Below, one piece after another: positions 17,641-24,988 of a stretch of 33,596 nucleotides of DNA. The stretch's first letter is position 1. Each line of letters opens with the position of its first letter. Origin of the DNA: Pseudomonadota bacterium (GTDB lineage: Bacteria > Bdellovibrionota_C > UBA2361 > SZUA-149); the NCBI GenBank assembly GCA_029555385.1, contig JAKPSH010000018.1, positions 1-33,596 on the forward strand. The letters are read 5' to 3'. The notes below the pieces were generated by a model. It made no database searches and was not told the origin of the DNA. It worked only from the letters and a program-made list of their open reading frames with translations. The position numbers and the translations under genes are program-made.

Positions 17641-17788
17641 GATCATCGTGCGGCGACAACTTAAACAGTTAATCCCTCATTTCCCCGCCGTTTCCTTTCG
17701 CCGATCATAACAGCATCTGATCATAGAAGTATCCGGCTGCCGCAGAGAGACACACTTTGCTGCCCGCAATCAGTTTAAGGAGAAGGAT

Positions 17789-18760
17789 ATGAAAGCGTTC
17801 AGGGCCAAAAAGCATCTCCAGCATCTGCTGTTATTACTGTTCGCAGGAAGTATTGCCGCATTCGCCTTAAAGCCGCCTTGCGCCGAAGCGGTGATTATCG
17901 CCGAAACGCAGATCTCTTTGATTTGTTCGGGAGAGTATGTCGTGCTAGGATCTAACGAATGCCCACTGCCCAGCGGCTCCGGAGGACCTATCGGCGGTTC
18001 CGCTCTGATCAGCGTCACGCAGACTAGTGCGGGGCAAACCGGAACACTGTTGTTGTCCGCAGAGATTCACCCGCACGGCAACGTCCCCGATTCCCATTAT
18101 TACAGCGAGAAAGTGCTGGCCGGCATCGATGTCTCCATCTACATCGGGCGCCCGGAAACGCCGATTACCATCAAGTGCGAAGTGTCGTTCAACTGGTTCG
18201 ATCTCTATCGCAACGAGTACTCCGCAAAAGTAATCAATAGCCGTACCTTCAAAACCGTTGCCGATCTTCTATCCAGCACCGGCCAAGACGGCGCCATTCA
18301 CATCGGTATGCCGCTGGCGGAACTACGTCAAAGCGAAAGCAGCCCAGCCCCGACCATCGCAGGCCCTGAAAGTTTTGGTGAATACTGCATGCCGGAATGT
18401 CCCGGAGCAATCAACGAAATCATGACAGACCAAGGCCTCGTTCGCTACTGCATGGTCAGTATCCAAATGTGCTCCGCCGGCAGCTGCGTTACACCCAGCC
18501 CAACGCCGACAGCAAGCGCAAGCCCGACATTCGCGCCTTCACCAACCCCGACGCCTCAGCCCAGCTCATCGCCTTGGCCGACATCCACGGCGCTGCCCAC
18601 AAGCACACCGCTGCCCACAATTTCCGCCTTCCCGACTTATACACCTTGGCCATCGTATACGTCTTACCCAACTTATACACCTGCTCCAACTTACTCCCCG
18701 GCACCAACCTGGACGCCGATGCCCACCTTCTTACCATGGCCCCCCTTTATACCGCGCTAA
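17789..18760 (+). CDS. Secreted protein with Pro/Thr/aromatic-rich C-terminal tail
   Basis: A 323-residue protein with a signal peptide (basic start, hydrophobic LLLLLFAGSIAAFAL, cleavage probably near CAEA at residue 34). The middle part (about 35-230) has several Cys residues and no family I recognise. From about residue 232 to the end it is a low-complexity tail in which PT-type dipeptides recur, first with Ser/Ala, then in a more regular period of about 4-6 residues with Trp, Tyr or Phe (PTYTPAPTYSPAPTWTPMP). Such tails are often glycosylated linkers or wall/surface spacers, but here the tail is terminal and no partner domain follows. AAGGAGAAGG lies just before the ATG. The gene ends 126 bp before arsR; no functional link is implied. 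Confidence 0.75.
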   Translation: MKAFRAKKHLQHLLLLLFAGSIAAFALKPPCAEAVIIAETQISLICSGEYVVLGSNECPLPSGSGGPIGGSALISVTQTSAGQTGTLLLSAEIHPHGNVPDSHYYSEKVLAGIDVSIYIGRPETPITIKCEVSFNWFDLYRNEYSAKVINSRTFKTVADLLSSTGQDGAIHIGMPLAELRQSESSPAPTIAGPESFGEYCMPECPGAINEIMTDQGLVRYCMVSIQMCSAGSCVTPSPTPTASASPTFAPSPTPTPQPSSSPWPTSTALPTSTPLPTISAFPTYTPWPSYTSYPTYTPAPTYSPAPTWTPMPTFLPWPPFIPR

Positions 18761-18869
18761 TTCTTGGCGCACGGAAGACTCGGCCCAAAAGGATACTACC
18801 GCTGGCCGTTCGCCGACGGCTCGTCAAACACCGTCCGGGAGAATACAGAGGTTGCCTAATGTTTCGTTA

Positions 18870-18904
18870 TTTGGCAAAATATAGAAATGTCAACCTTTGC
18901 CAAA
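18870..18904. promoter_or_regulatory. Candidate ArsR operator dyad overlapping the arsR start
   Basis: TTTGGCAAA (18870-18878) and its complement TTTGCCAAA (18896-18904) flank the arsR ATG (18887) with a 17-nt gap. TTGCCAAA recurs directly at 18906-18913. There is no Shine-Dalgarno site before the ATG, which suggests a very short or leaderless transcript, so a repressor bound here would block the promoter. The dyad is seen; the operator role is inference. Confidence 0.4.
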
Positions 18905-19258
18905 ATTGCCAAAGCCCTCGGTGACGAAGGAAGATTGCGCCTGATGTGTGCTCTCGATCGGGAAAAGGAACTTTGCGCATGTCAGCTCACCGAGCTCCTT
19001 GCGCTCGCCCCTTCCACTCTCTCTAAACACCTCGGAATACTTAAACAAGTGGGCTTGCTCAAGAGCCGGCGTAATGCGACCTGGATTTACTATGCCATTA
19101 ATCACGATACCACTGACGCACTGCTGAAAGAATGGATTGCTTTCACTCTGACCGCAGCAAGGAAAGCTCCAGAATACAGAGAGGTTAAGCGAAAGCTGCG
19201 ATCGATAAAAAAGTTTGATCCCGAAGAGCTCTGCTGCAAACAGAGAATACGGTCATGA
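18887..19258 (+). CDS. arsR: ArsR/SmtB-family arsenite-responsive repressor
   Basis: A 123-residue winged-helix regulator. KIAKALGDEGRLRLM opens the domain, the ELCACQL segment (residues 29-34) carries Cys30 and Cys32 in the position of the arsenite-binding ELCVCDL motif of classical ArsR, and PSTLSKHLGILKQVGLLKSRRN is the recognition helix and wing. A further CysCys pair (116-117) sits near the C-terminus and could be a third ligand or a separate site. It should repress this operon and release DNA on binding As(III) or Sb(III). The stop overlaps the arsC start (ATGA), so translation is coupled. It is the first gene of arsR-arsC-acr3-arsM. Confidence 0.95.
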   Translation: MSTFAKIAKALGDEGRLRLMCALDREKELCACQLTELLALAPSTLSKHLGILKQVGLLKSRRNATWIYYAINHDTTDALLKEWIAFTLTAARKAPEYREVKRKLRSIKKFDPEELCCKQRIRS

Positions 19259-19701
19259 CAAAAAAGAAGATACTTTTCCTCTGCACCGGGAATTCCTGCC
19301 GCAGCCAAATGGCGGAGGGCTGGGCGCGCAGCTTGAGCGGCAACGACATTGAGCCTTACTCGGCAGGGGTAGAGCGCCACGGGATGAATCCGCAGGCTGT
19401 CGCAGCAATGGCAGAGGCAGGCATCGACATTTCTTTACAGCGTTCAAAACACGTGGATGAACTGAAAGGCATCGATTTCGATTATGTGATTACCCTATGT
19501 GACGAGGCCAGGGAGTCCTGCCCGCTTTACCTAGGAAGCGGCCTGCTCCTCCACCGAGGGTTTGACGACCCGCCCCGCCTGGCCAAGGAAGCTAAAAGCG
19601 AAGACGAAGCACTGAGCTACTACCGGCGTGTACGTGATGAAATTCGCGCGTTTGTTAAAGAGCTGCCGCGAGCGCTAGAGAGGGAAAATGAACAACGGTG
19701 A
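19255..19701 (+). CDS. arsC: Arsenate reductase, low-molecular-weight phosphatase type (thioredoxin-coupled ArsC)
   Basis: A 148-residue protein with the P-loop CTGNSCR at residues 10-16 (Cys10 nucleophile, Arg16), the redox pair Cys82 and Cys89 in [10 protein letters not shown], and the general acid Asp in FDDPP (about 104-105). This is the S. aureus pI258/B. subtilis type, which uses the three cysteines as a relay and is recycled by thioredoxin; it reduces As(V) to As(III). The start overlaps the end of arsR by 4 nt and its 3' end overlaps acr3 by 14 nt, so the three genes are translationally coupled. Confidence 0.96.
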   Translation: MTKKKILFLCTGNSCRSQMAEGWARSLSGNDIEPYSAGVERHGMNPQAVAAMAEAGIDISLQRSKHVDELKGIDFDYVITLCDEARESCPLYLGSGLLLHRGFDDPPRLAKEAKSEDEALSYYRRVRDEIRAFVKELPRALERENEQR

Positions 19702-20770
19702 TTTGAAAGGCTGCACCAGCAGCGGACTGTCTTTTCTTGATCGTTTCTTAACCCTCTGGATTTTCCTTGCCATGGCAGCAGGCGTCGCGATGGGATCCTT
19801 GATACCGGGCATGGAGGCTTTCCTTAATATTTTTTCCGTCGGAACAACTAACCTGCTTATCGCCGCCGGCCTTATTCTGATGATGTATACACCGCTGGCT
19901 AAAGTGAAGTACGAAGAGCTGAGCGATGTCTTTAAGAACACCAGGGTGCTTCTCCTTTCGCTCTTTCAGAACTGGGTCATCGGTCCGATCCTGATGTTCC
20001 TGTTGGCCATCACTTTTCTCGCTGACCAACCGGAATATATGGTGGGTCTCATTTTAATTGGCCTTGCACGCTGCATCGCCATGGTTATCGTCTGGAACCA
20101 GCTCGCCAGGGGAGATAATGAGTACGCGGCAGGGCTGGTCGCCTTTAACTCCATCTTCCAGATTCTTTTCTTCTCTGTCTATGCCTGGTTCTTCATTACC
20201 GTGCTGCCGCCTCATTTTGGTCTATCGGGCGCTGTGGTAGACGTGACCATTAGTCAGATCGCTGAGAGCGTGCTCATTTACCTGGGCGTCCCCTTTTTGG
20301 GCGGCATGCTTACTCGTTTCATTTTGATTGGGAAAAAGGGAAAAGATTGGTATGAGACCCGGTTCATCCCGAAGATTTCTCCGATCACGCTTATCGCCTT
20401 GCTGTTTACGATTCTAGTGATGTTCTCGTTCAAGGGTGACCGCATCGTACAGCTCCCCGTCGACGTGTTTCGCATCGCAGTGCCGCTTTGTTTCTATTTC
20501 GTAATTATGTTTTTTGTCTCCTTCTGGATGGGAAAGCGGCTTGGAGCGGATTATTCGAAGACGGTGACCATCGCGTTTACCGCAGCGAGCAATAATTTTG
20601 AGCTGGCGATCGCTGTCGCTATTGCTGTGTTTGGCATCAGGTCGGGTCAGGCATTTGCGGCCGTGATTGGACCTTTAGTGGAGGTTCCGGTGCTAATCAC
20701 CCTTGTGAATGTCGCTCTATTTTTTCAACGGAAGTATTTTGCCGGCTCGCCGACGGCGGGGACAAACTAG
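19688..20770 (+). CDS. acr3: Arsenite efflux permease, ACR3 family
   Basis: A 360-residue, ten-helix inner-membrane protein of the BART superfamily. It has the ACR3 hallmarks: Cys129 in [12 protein letters not shown] and Glu305 in SNNFELAIA, which align with the two residues known to be essential for arsenite transport in this family, plus GPLVEVPVL near the end. It extrudes As(OH)3 in exchange for protons, following reduction by ArsC. The reading frame starts inside arsC (14-nt overlap). The stop codon is the first part of a palindromic element (20767-20814) that separates it from arsM. Confidence 0.96.
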   Translation: MNNGDLKGCTSSGLSFLDRFLTLWIFLAMAAGVAMGSLIPGMEAFLNIFSVGTTNLLIAAGLILMMYTPLAKVKYEELSDVFKNTRVLLLSLFQNWVIGPILMFLLAITFLADQPEYMVGLILIGLARCIAMVIVWNQLARGDNEYAAGLVAFNSIFQILFFSVYAWFFITVLPPHFGLSGAVVDVTISQIAESVLIYLGVPFLGGMLTRFILIGKKGKDWYETRFIPKISPITLIALLFTILVMFSFKGDRIVQLPVDVFRIAVPLCFYFVIMFFVSFWMGKRLGADYSKTVTIAFTAASNNFELAIAVAIAVFGIRSGQAFAAVIGPLVEVPVLITLVNVALFFQRKYFAGSPTAGTN

Positions 20771-20816
20771 CCGGCACTTCTTCCAGGCCATGGCCTGCGA
20801 GAAATACCGGCTAGGG
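20767..20816. repeat. Palindromic element C between acr3 and arsM
   Basis: CTAGCCGG (20767-20774, including the acr3 stop) pairs with CCGGCTAG (20807-20814), enclosing a perfect 12-bp palindrome AGGCCATGGCCT (20785-20796). The right part, CTGCGAGAAATACCGGCTAG, resembles half-copy E at 15421-15440. A further GCGGTTAG-like end follows at 20844-20851. It could act as an mRNA processing or partial termination site that lowers arsM relative to acr3. Confidence 0.55.
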
Positions 20817-20869
20817 CAACGCCTGGAGGGCTTTGCCGAATTTAGCGGTTAGTGTTTAAGGAGCAAACC

Positions 20870-21766
20870 ATGAGTAACGACGACCTGAGAGACAAGGTTC
20901 GGGAAGGATATTCGACCATCGCGAAAAAAGGTGTCTTTACGACGCTAAACGATTCCTCTGGGAGCTGCTGCGCCGGAGGGGGACCTGTCCCCCGCAGCCT
21001 TGGCGGAGGGGGATGCTGCGCTATGGCGACTCTCGATGTCGAGCAGCTTGCCAAACACATCGGCTACACCCAGGAAGAACTCGAAGCATCGCCGGAAGCG
21101 GCGAACATGGGCCTTTCCTGCGGTAACCCGACCGCTATTGCTTCACTTAAACCCGGCGAAGTGGTGCTCGATCTCGGCGCCGGCGGCGGTTTTGATGTCT
21201 TCATTGCGGGACCAAAGGTCGGAGCGAGCGGACGTGTTATCGGCGTTGATATGACGCCTGACATGGTTTCCAAAGCCCGAAAGAGCATTCGCCTGTATGC
21301 CGAACGGAGCGGGTTAGACAACGTTGAGTTCCGTTTGGGAGAGATCGAGCATCTTCCCGTGGCCGATGCCTCGGTGGACGTTGTCATTTCAAACTGCGTG
21401 CTGAACCTCTCACCCGACAAGCCTCAGGTGTGGCGGGAAATTGCCCGTGTATTGAAGCCGGGCGGCCGGGTTGCTATCTCGGACTTGGCCCTCCTTCAGC
21501 CCTTGCCCGCGAATATCGTTGAAATGGTGGAGGCGCTTATCGGCTGCGTCGCCGGCGCAGCGCTCGTTAGTGAAACTGAGCTGATGGCGAAAGACGCGGG
21601 CCTGGCCGATCTCCAGCTCGAAGCATCGCCAGGATATATCGACGCAATGACCCGCTGGGAAGATCCGCTGTATCAGCAAATCGTGTCAGCTCTCCCTCCG
21701 GGGTCAAAGGCAAGTGACTATATTACAAGTTTATCAGTCCGGGCCAAGAAGCCTGCTGGCTTTTGA
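20870..21766 (+). CDS. arsM: Arsenite S-adenosylmethionine methyltransferase
   Basis: A 298-residue class I methyltransferase with the SAM-binding loop DLGAGGGFD (101-109) and an acidic VIGVDMTPDM (123-132). Cys84 (MGLSCGNP), Cys176 (ISNCVLNL) and Cys226 (IGCVAGA) are the three As(III)-binding cysteines of the ArsM family. Two extra CysCys pairs (33-34 and 49-50) lie in a Gly-rich N-terminal insert. It converts arsenite to methylated, partly volatile species. I chose the ATG at 20870, since AAGGAG lies 6 nt upstream and is itself inside the alternative GTG frame from 20852. It is 99 bp after acr3, so it is part of the operon but separated by element C. Confidence 0.95.
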   Translation: MSNDDLRDKVREGYSTIAKKGVFTTLNDSSGSCCAGGGPVPRSLGGGGCCAMATLDVEQLAKHIGYTQEELEASPEAANMGLSCGNPTAIASLKPGEVVLDLGAGGGFDVFIAGPKVGASGRVIGVDMTPDMVSKARKSIRLYAERSGLDNVEFRLGEIEHLPVADASVDVVISNCVLNLSPDKPQVWREIARVLKPGGRVAISDLALLQPLPANIVEMVEALIGCVAGAALVSETELMAKDAGLADLQLEASPGYIDAMTRWEDPLYQQIVSALPPGSKASDYITSLSVRAKKPAGF

Positions 21767-21781
21767 TTCGCATAATTTATG

Positions 21782-21818
21782 TAGCCGCGATATCACCCGT
21801 GTACGATATCGCGGTTAG
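21782..21818. repeat. Dispersed palindromic repeat, copy B
   Basis: CCGCGATATC (21785-21794) and GATATCGCGG (21805-21814) form a perfect 10-bp stem around a 10-nt loop, extended outward by TAG/TTA with one wobble. It lies between the convergent arsM and lipoprotein genes (15 bp after arsM). Its sequence matches copies A and D. It probably helps end or protect the ars transcript; no U-tract follows. Confidence 0.75.
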
Positions 21819-21827
21819 CCGGGCGAA

Positions 21828-22622
21828 CTAACACCCCGCAGTGCAGCCCACTTCCCCGTTAACAGTGCAAAAGCATGTTCCACATCCCAGCACCCAAGTA
21901 TCGCCAGGCTGATGGATGCCATCACACGGCTTGGTTGAACAGTTGGAGTCGTCTTTGCATTCTGCGATGGGCCTGGCCGGCTCGGTAGGCAGAGCCGGCG
22001 TTGCTCCTGGGGGAATGCGGGGGGCAGGCGACAAAATCGACGGTGAATCTACGGGCGGGGAAGCCGGGGAAGCAGACGGCGAAGCCTCCGACAAGTCCGG
22101 AAACGAACTTGTCTGCGGCTGATAATTAACAGTCACTTCCGCGCTTACGATAGAATTATCGGCTTTCTCGCTGCTAATTAATGAGCTTACAAGCGTCGCC
22201 GGAAAGGCGGCTTCTTGCGCTTCATGATTATCGGAGGGCACGATCTCTTCAAAGGAGATATTCGAAATATGCGTAGACTCGAGAGGAAAGTCATTGCCGC
22301 TTGCATCGTTAAAGTTCAACACTAAGCCTGCCCTGTACCCGGAATAGATCTCGCAGTAACTACCGGTCAGAGTGCATCCGAACACTCCCTCGCCTTTTTG
22401 CCCGGACAAAGTATCATAAAACTCTATCAGCACGGAGCAGTCGCCAAGCAAAGAATCCCCTGCCGCCCGGCAGACAATGCGCACCTCAGCACCGTAATCC
22501 TGTTTGTCGAGGTCGACATCGCCGGAATCATTATCATACGCGATAGCCCCCCCGCCGCATGAAACAAGCAGGAGCACCATCCCCGAACAGAGCAGCAATG
22601 AAATAAACTTAGCTATATTCAT
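21828..22622 (-). CDS. Lipoprotein with Pro/Ser linker and pacifastin/VWC-like Cys-rich C-terminus
   Basis: A 264-residue protein. The signal ends in the lipobox LVSC (Cys22), so it is a lipoprotein. The body (about 30-170) has scattered Cys residues and no family I know. A Pro/Ser/Ala-rich linker follows (about 175-215). The last ~45 residues hold eight Cys in an array CX(13)CGXCXCXXNGXXXCTXXC, the spacing of pacifastin protease-inhibitor and single VWC domains, which are mainly known from animals. GGAGG precedes the ATG by 5 nt. It is convergent with arsM and downstream of a secreted unknown on the same strand. The inhibitor role is a guess from Cys spacing only. Confidence 0.75.
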   Translation of the reverse strand: MNIAKFISLLLCSGMVLLLVSCGGGAIAYDNDSGDVDLDKQDYGAEVRIVCRAAGDSLLGDCSVLIEFYDTLSGQKGEGVFGCTLTGSYCEIYSGYRAGLVLNFNDASGNDFPLESTHISNISFEEIVPSDNHEAQEAAFPATLVSSLISSEKADNSIVSAEVTVNYQPQTSSFPDLSEASPSASPASPPVDSPSILSPAPRIPPGATPALPTEPARPIAECKDDSNCSTKPCDGIHQPGDTWVLGCGTCFCTVNGEVGCTAGC

Positions 22623-22828
22623 AAAACCTCCGTAACCTTTTCGCGCACCGGATGCGGCACATTTTCATCTGCGATAAATCCAAGCATGCCGGAACATCCG
22701 GCGACAACATCTACCAGCTTTGTTATTCCGTGCTTAGTTAAACACTGGATTAAGTTGAGCTTAAGTTCGCACAAGGCTCCTGGAAGGACCCTGCCATAAA
22801 GACCGGCACGATCGAGCAAAGCGGGTTC

Positions 22829-23623
22829 TTATTGTGGAGTAGGTCCCGCGATCTCAGTGCGAGTACGCAGTACCTCCTGCGCAACCGGAGCAAAAACAAA
22901 CGGCGTTGTCGTCACCACATTGTATTGCGTTAACGCCGCCTTGAGCCCACCGGGGGCGCCATCATGGGCGACACGCAGCGGTCCAAAAGCCCCCGGGCCG
23001 CTGCGCTGATGAACATCGAAGTCCACTCTTGAGTCACCACTCACGGAGAATCCAACATGGTCTATGACCGTTACGTTTGGCGTGGGAACTACGTTCTTGG
23101 CTGTTACTGTTCCGGCGATATTCTGTCCAGCGTACTGCGTATTAGTCAGCTCGAGAAAGTTAAAGTCAGTCACGCTGGTATTAAAACCACCGTAGAGGGT
23201 TGTTTCCCGGCAGTGAAGCAGGACATCGGTCAGAGGAGCACCGCCCGCGGTCAGAGAAAGCACGGCGGCCCCTACGCCATCGAATACCGGAGTAACAAAG
23301 CATATGCGTCCACGATTTTGCAGAAGAGCCGGAGGTTCGATTCCCCGATATACGCCGGCGACCGTGAGCGAACCGTCCGCATGATAGACGCTAACAGTCG
23401 ATGCGGTGAAATAAACAAGACCGGAGTAGCTCACCGCTTCACAGCAGTAAGAACTGCTGGGACCTGCCGTGAGATACAGGTAGTCGCCATCGTAGACCGA
23501 CATCGGTGTCGCCGGCGGCGGCCGATCAGCATAGATGATAATTGGCGCAGCAAGCGCACTCACCGGGAGTATCAAGACGAAGACAAGAGCAGCTACATAA
23601 AAAGCCGAAGATCGCATTAACAT
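22829..23623 (-). CDS. Secreted protein of unknown function
   Basis: A 264-residue precursor starting MLMRSS with a clear signal peptide (hydrophobic AALVFVLILPVSA, cleavage near ALAAP at residue 25-26). I chose the ATG at 23623 because GAGAGG lies 9 nt before it and it gives a normal signal peptide; the frame is open upstream to 23695 but adds a non-signal extension. The mature protein is rich in Val, Thr, Gly and Ser with a YCCEAVSY cysteine pair and regular beta-type spacing. No family is recognised. A 206-bp gap separates it from the lipoprotein gene downstream on the same strand, so co-transcription is possible but unproven. Confidence 0.7.
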   Translation of the reverse strand: MLMRSSAFYVAALVFVLILPVSALAAPIIIYADRPPPATPMSVYDGDYLYLTAGPSSSYCCEAVSYSGLVYFTASTVSVYHADGSLTVAGVYRGIEPPALLQNRGRICFVTPVFDGVGAAVLSLTAGGAPLTDVLLHCRETTLYGGFNTSVTDFNFLELTNTQYAGQNIAGTVTAKNVVPTPNVTVIDHVGFSVSGDSRVDFDVHQRSGPGAFGPLRVAHDGAPGGLKAALTQYNVVTTTPFVFAPVAQEVLRTRTEIAGPTPQ

Positions 23624-23948
23624 GATATCTATCCTCTCGGAACGCCCGATGATCTCTGCTCCAGCCGGTGCGCTGGGTTTCTGCAAAATCCCCATGATTA
23701 TAGCTTCGATCGTTAATCTGCCACCACCAAAGAAAGCGGATTTCCTTGCTCTCGGTTAATAGCACTCCCAGGTAACAGCGATGCCAGTTAACAGACATGC
23801 CAGTTCAGTTTTCTTTTTCTTTTCCCAGATCAAAATCCATGGCATCCTTGCCCGAGCCTGCTGAAGGCCTGACCAGTGCGCGGCGGATTTACCGGTAAAT
23901 TTAGCCGCGGCAAGTTATTAAGCAAGTTATCAACAGGGGGATTGAACG
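23624..23948. other. Divergent intergenic region between two exported-protein genes
   Basis: About 325 bp without a supported gene. It contains a strong dyad at 23879-23909, then a direct repeat GCAAGTTAT (two copies, 13 bp apart, about 23911-23931) and the Gly-rich ribosome site of the 23949 gene. Otherwise nothing is recognised. Confidence 0.5.
23879..23909. promoter_or_regulatory. Long loopless dyad, candidate operator
   Basis: The centre ATTTACCGGTAAAT (23887-23900) is a perfect 14-bp palindrome, flanked by CGCGGC and GCCGCG that extend the symmetry across a small bulge. With no loop it suits binding by a dimeric protein better than an RNA hairpin. It lies 40 bp upstream of the lipoprotein start at 23949. 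Function is inferred from symmetry and position only. Confidence 0.4.
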
Positions 23949-24746
23949 TTGAGAAGAAGAGCTTTGGTCATAAATGTTTCCCTGCTGGCGGGAGTAATAC
24001 TGATTGGAGGAATTTCCTGTGGAGGAGGCGGCGGAGGCGGTTCAGATGACGACGCGTCTGAGATTCCCGCAAATGCCGCAACCATTCAAGGAAATTTAAG
24101 TTTCTCGGCGCAACCCGCGCGTGTGCTTGCCGCCGTAGAAGGAGGAATTGCGGGGGTGCAAATCAGCGCCTTGGGCGGATCGGATGTAACTGACGAGAAC
24201 GGAAACTTCATTTTTTATGTTGACGGAACGTTATTTCCCGGAGGCCCTGCCGAATTTTCTCTCTCTGGACCAGGAATTGAAGGTTCGGTTGTGCTCAATC
24301 AGATTCTCGGCGGCCCCGGTGCTGTGACCAACGTGAACTTCTTTCTCGAGGATTCCGGACAAATCGGCGCCGAGGCCTCTGATGCCGCAGGCAATATACT
24401 GTCCTCTGTGGGCAGAGTCGCGTGCGACGTAACCGACGACTTTCTTGACGGACCGGACGGCGCACTGTGGAAGCCGCATTCAGAGGCAACCGGGACCGCT
24501 GTCGTGCTTATGCCAGCGCAATATCAGGAAGCCGAAATCGATGTGCTGAACAGCCGCAATGAGGTAGTAGCCGGCCCCATCATGAGAAACTGCTGCTCCC
24601 ACAACGGCGGCCGTGAGCACGCTTGGTTGGATAAGACGGCAGAAAGCCTTGCCGCGGCTGGCCCGCCGCTTACTGTGCGGTTTATGTTCCCCAACGGCTT
24701 CACGGACTGCCGAGTGGTTCCCGATCCAACTCAGCGTTACGACTGA
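23949..24746 (+). CDS. Gly-rich-tethered lipoprotein, possible carboxypeptidase-regulatory-like fold
   Basis: A 265-residue lipoprotein starting at a TTG with AGGGGG upstream. The lipobox GISC gives Cys24, followed by a run of seven Gly and an acidic stretch, a typical flexible anchor. The next part (about 45-130) reads like a carboxypeptidase-regulatory or similar Ig-like beta domain (VQISALGGSDVTDENGNFIFYV style: a self-descriptive D-x-N-G-x-F turn). The C-terminal half has CysCys in MRNCCSHNGGREH and other Cys, and no family is recognised. It is monocistronic and ends before a bidirectional terminator at 24768. Confidence 0.75.
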   Translation: MRRRALVINVSLLAGVILIGGISCGGGGGGGSDDDASEIPANAATIQGNLSFSAQPARVLAAVEGGIAGVQISALGGSDVTDENGNFIFYVDGTLFPGGPAEFSLSGPGIEGSVVLNQILGGPGAVTNVNFFLEDSGQIGAEASDAAGNILSSVGRVACDVTDDFLDGPDGALWKPHSEATGTAVVLMPAQYQEAEIDVLNSRNEVVAGPIMRNCCSHNGGREHAWLDKTAESLAAAGPPLTVRFMFPNGFTDCRVVPDPTQRYD

Positions 24747-24767
24747 TCCGGAACGAGGCAATTAAAA

Positions 24768-24803
24768 AAAAGGTCAGACACCTTCGAAGATGCCTGACCT
24801 TTT
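24768..24803. terminator. Bidirectional intrinsic terminator
   Basis: AAAAGGTCAG (24768-24777) pairs with CTGACCTTTT (24794-24803), with A-run on one side and T-run on the other, so it can act on both strands. It sits between the convergent lipoprotein gene (ends 24746) and receiver gene (ends 24989). It is the only hairpin in the window with a good U-tract. Confidence 0.85.
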
Positions 24804-24988
24804 GCTATTTATAAGTTCCGGGCACGTTCCAATAAGGAGCTGACAAAGCACAGAGGCGGCTTAAAGATATCCAGCCCAGCATCGCACCCAACCGAGGCTC
24901 AGTAGTCCTTCCTTTGTCCGGCGAGAGAAACGTGCACCCGGCGGAGGCTTGTGTGATGCTGCGCGCGGATCGGGAGCTCTAAAACCGC

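Noticed and set aside
18397..18924. 175-residue plus-strand frame across the Pro/Thr tail and arsR start
   Set aside because: It is a shifted-frame shadow of the secreted protein's low-complexity tail; arsR in another frame is certain.
22619..22819. 66-residue minus-strand open frame whose TGA overlaps the lipoprotein ATG
   Set aside because: It starts at a TTG without a ribosome site and has no family features. The overlap alone is not enough, though a small coupled gene cannot be excluded.
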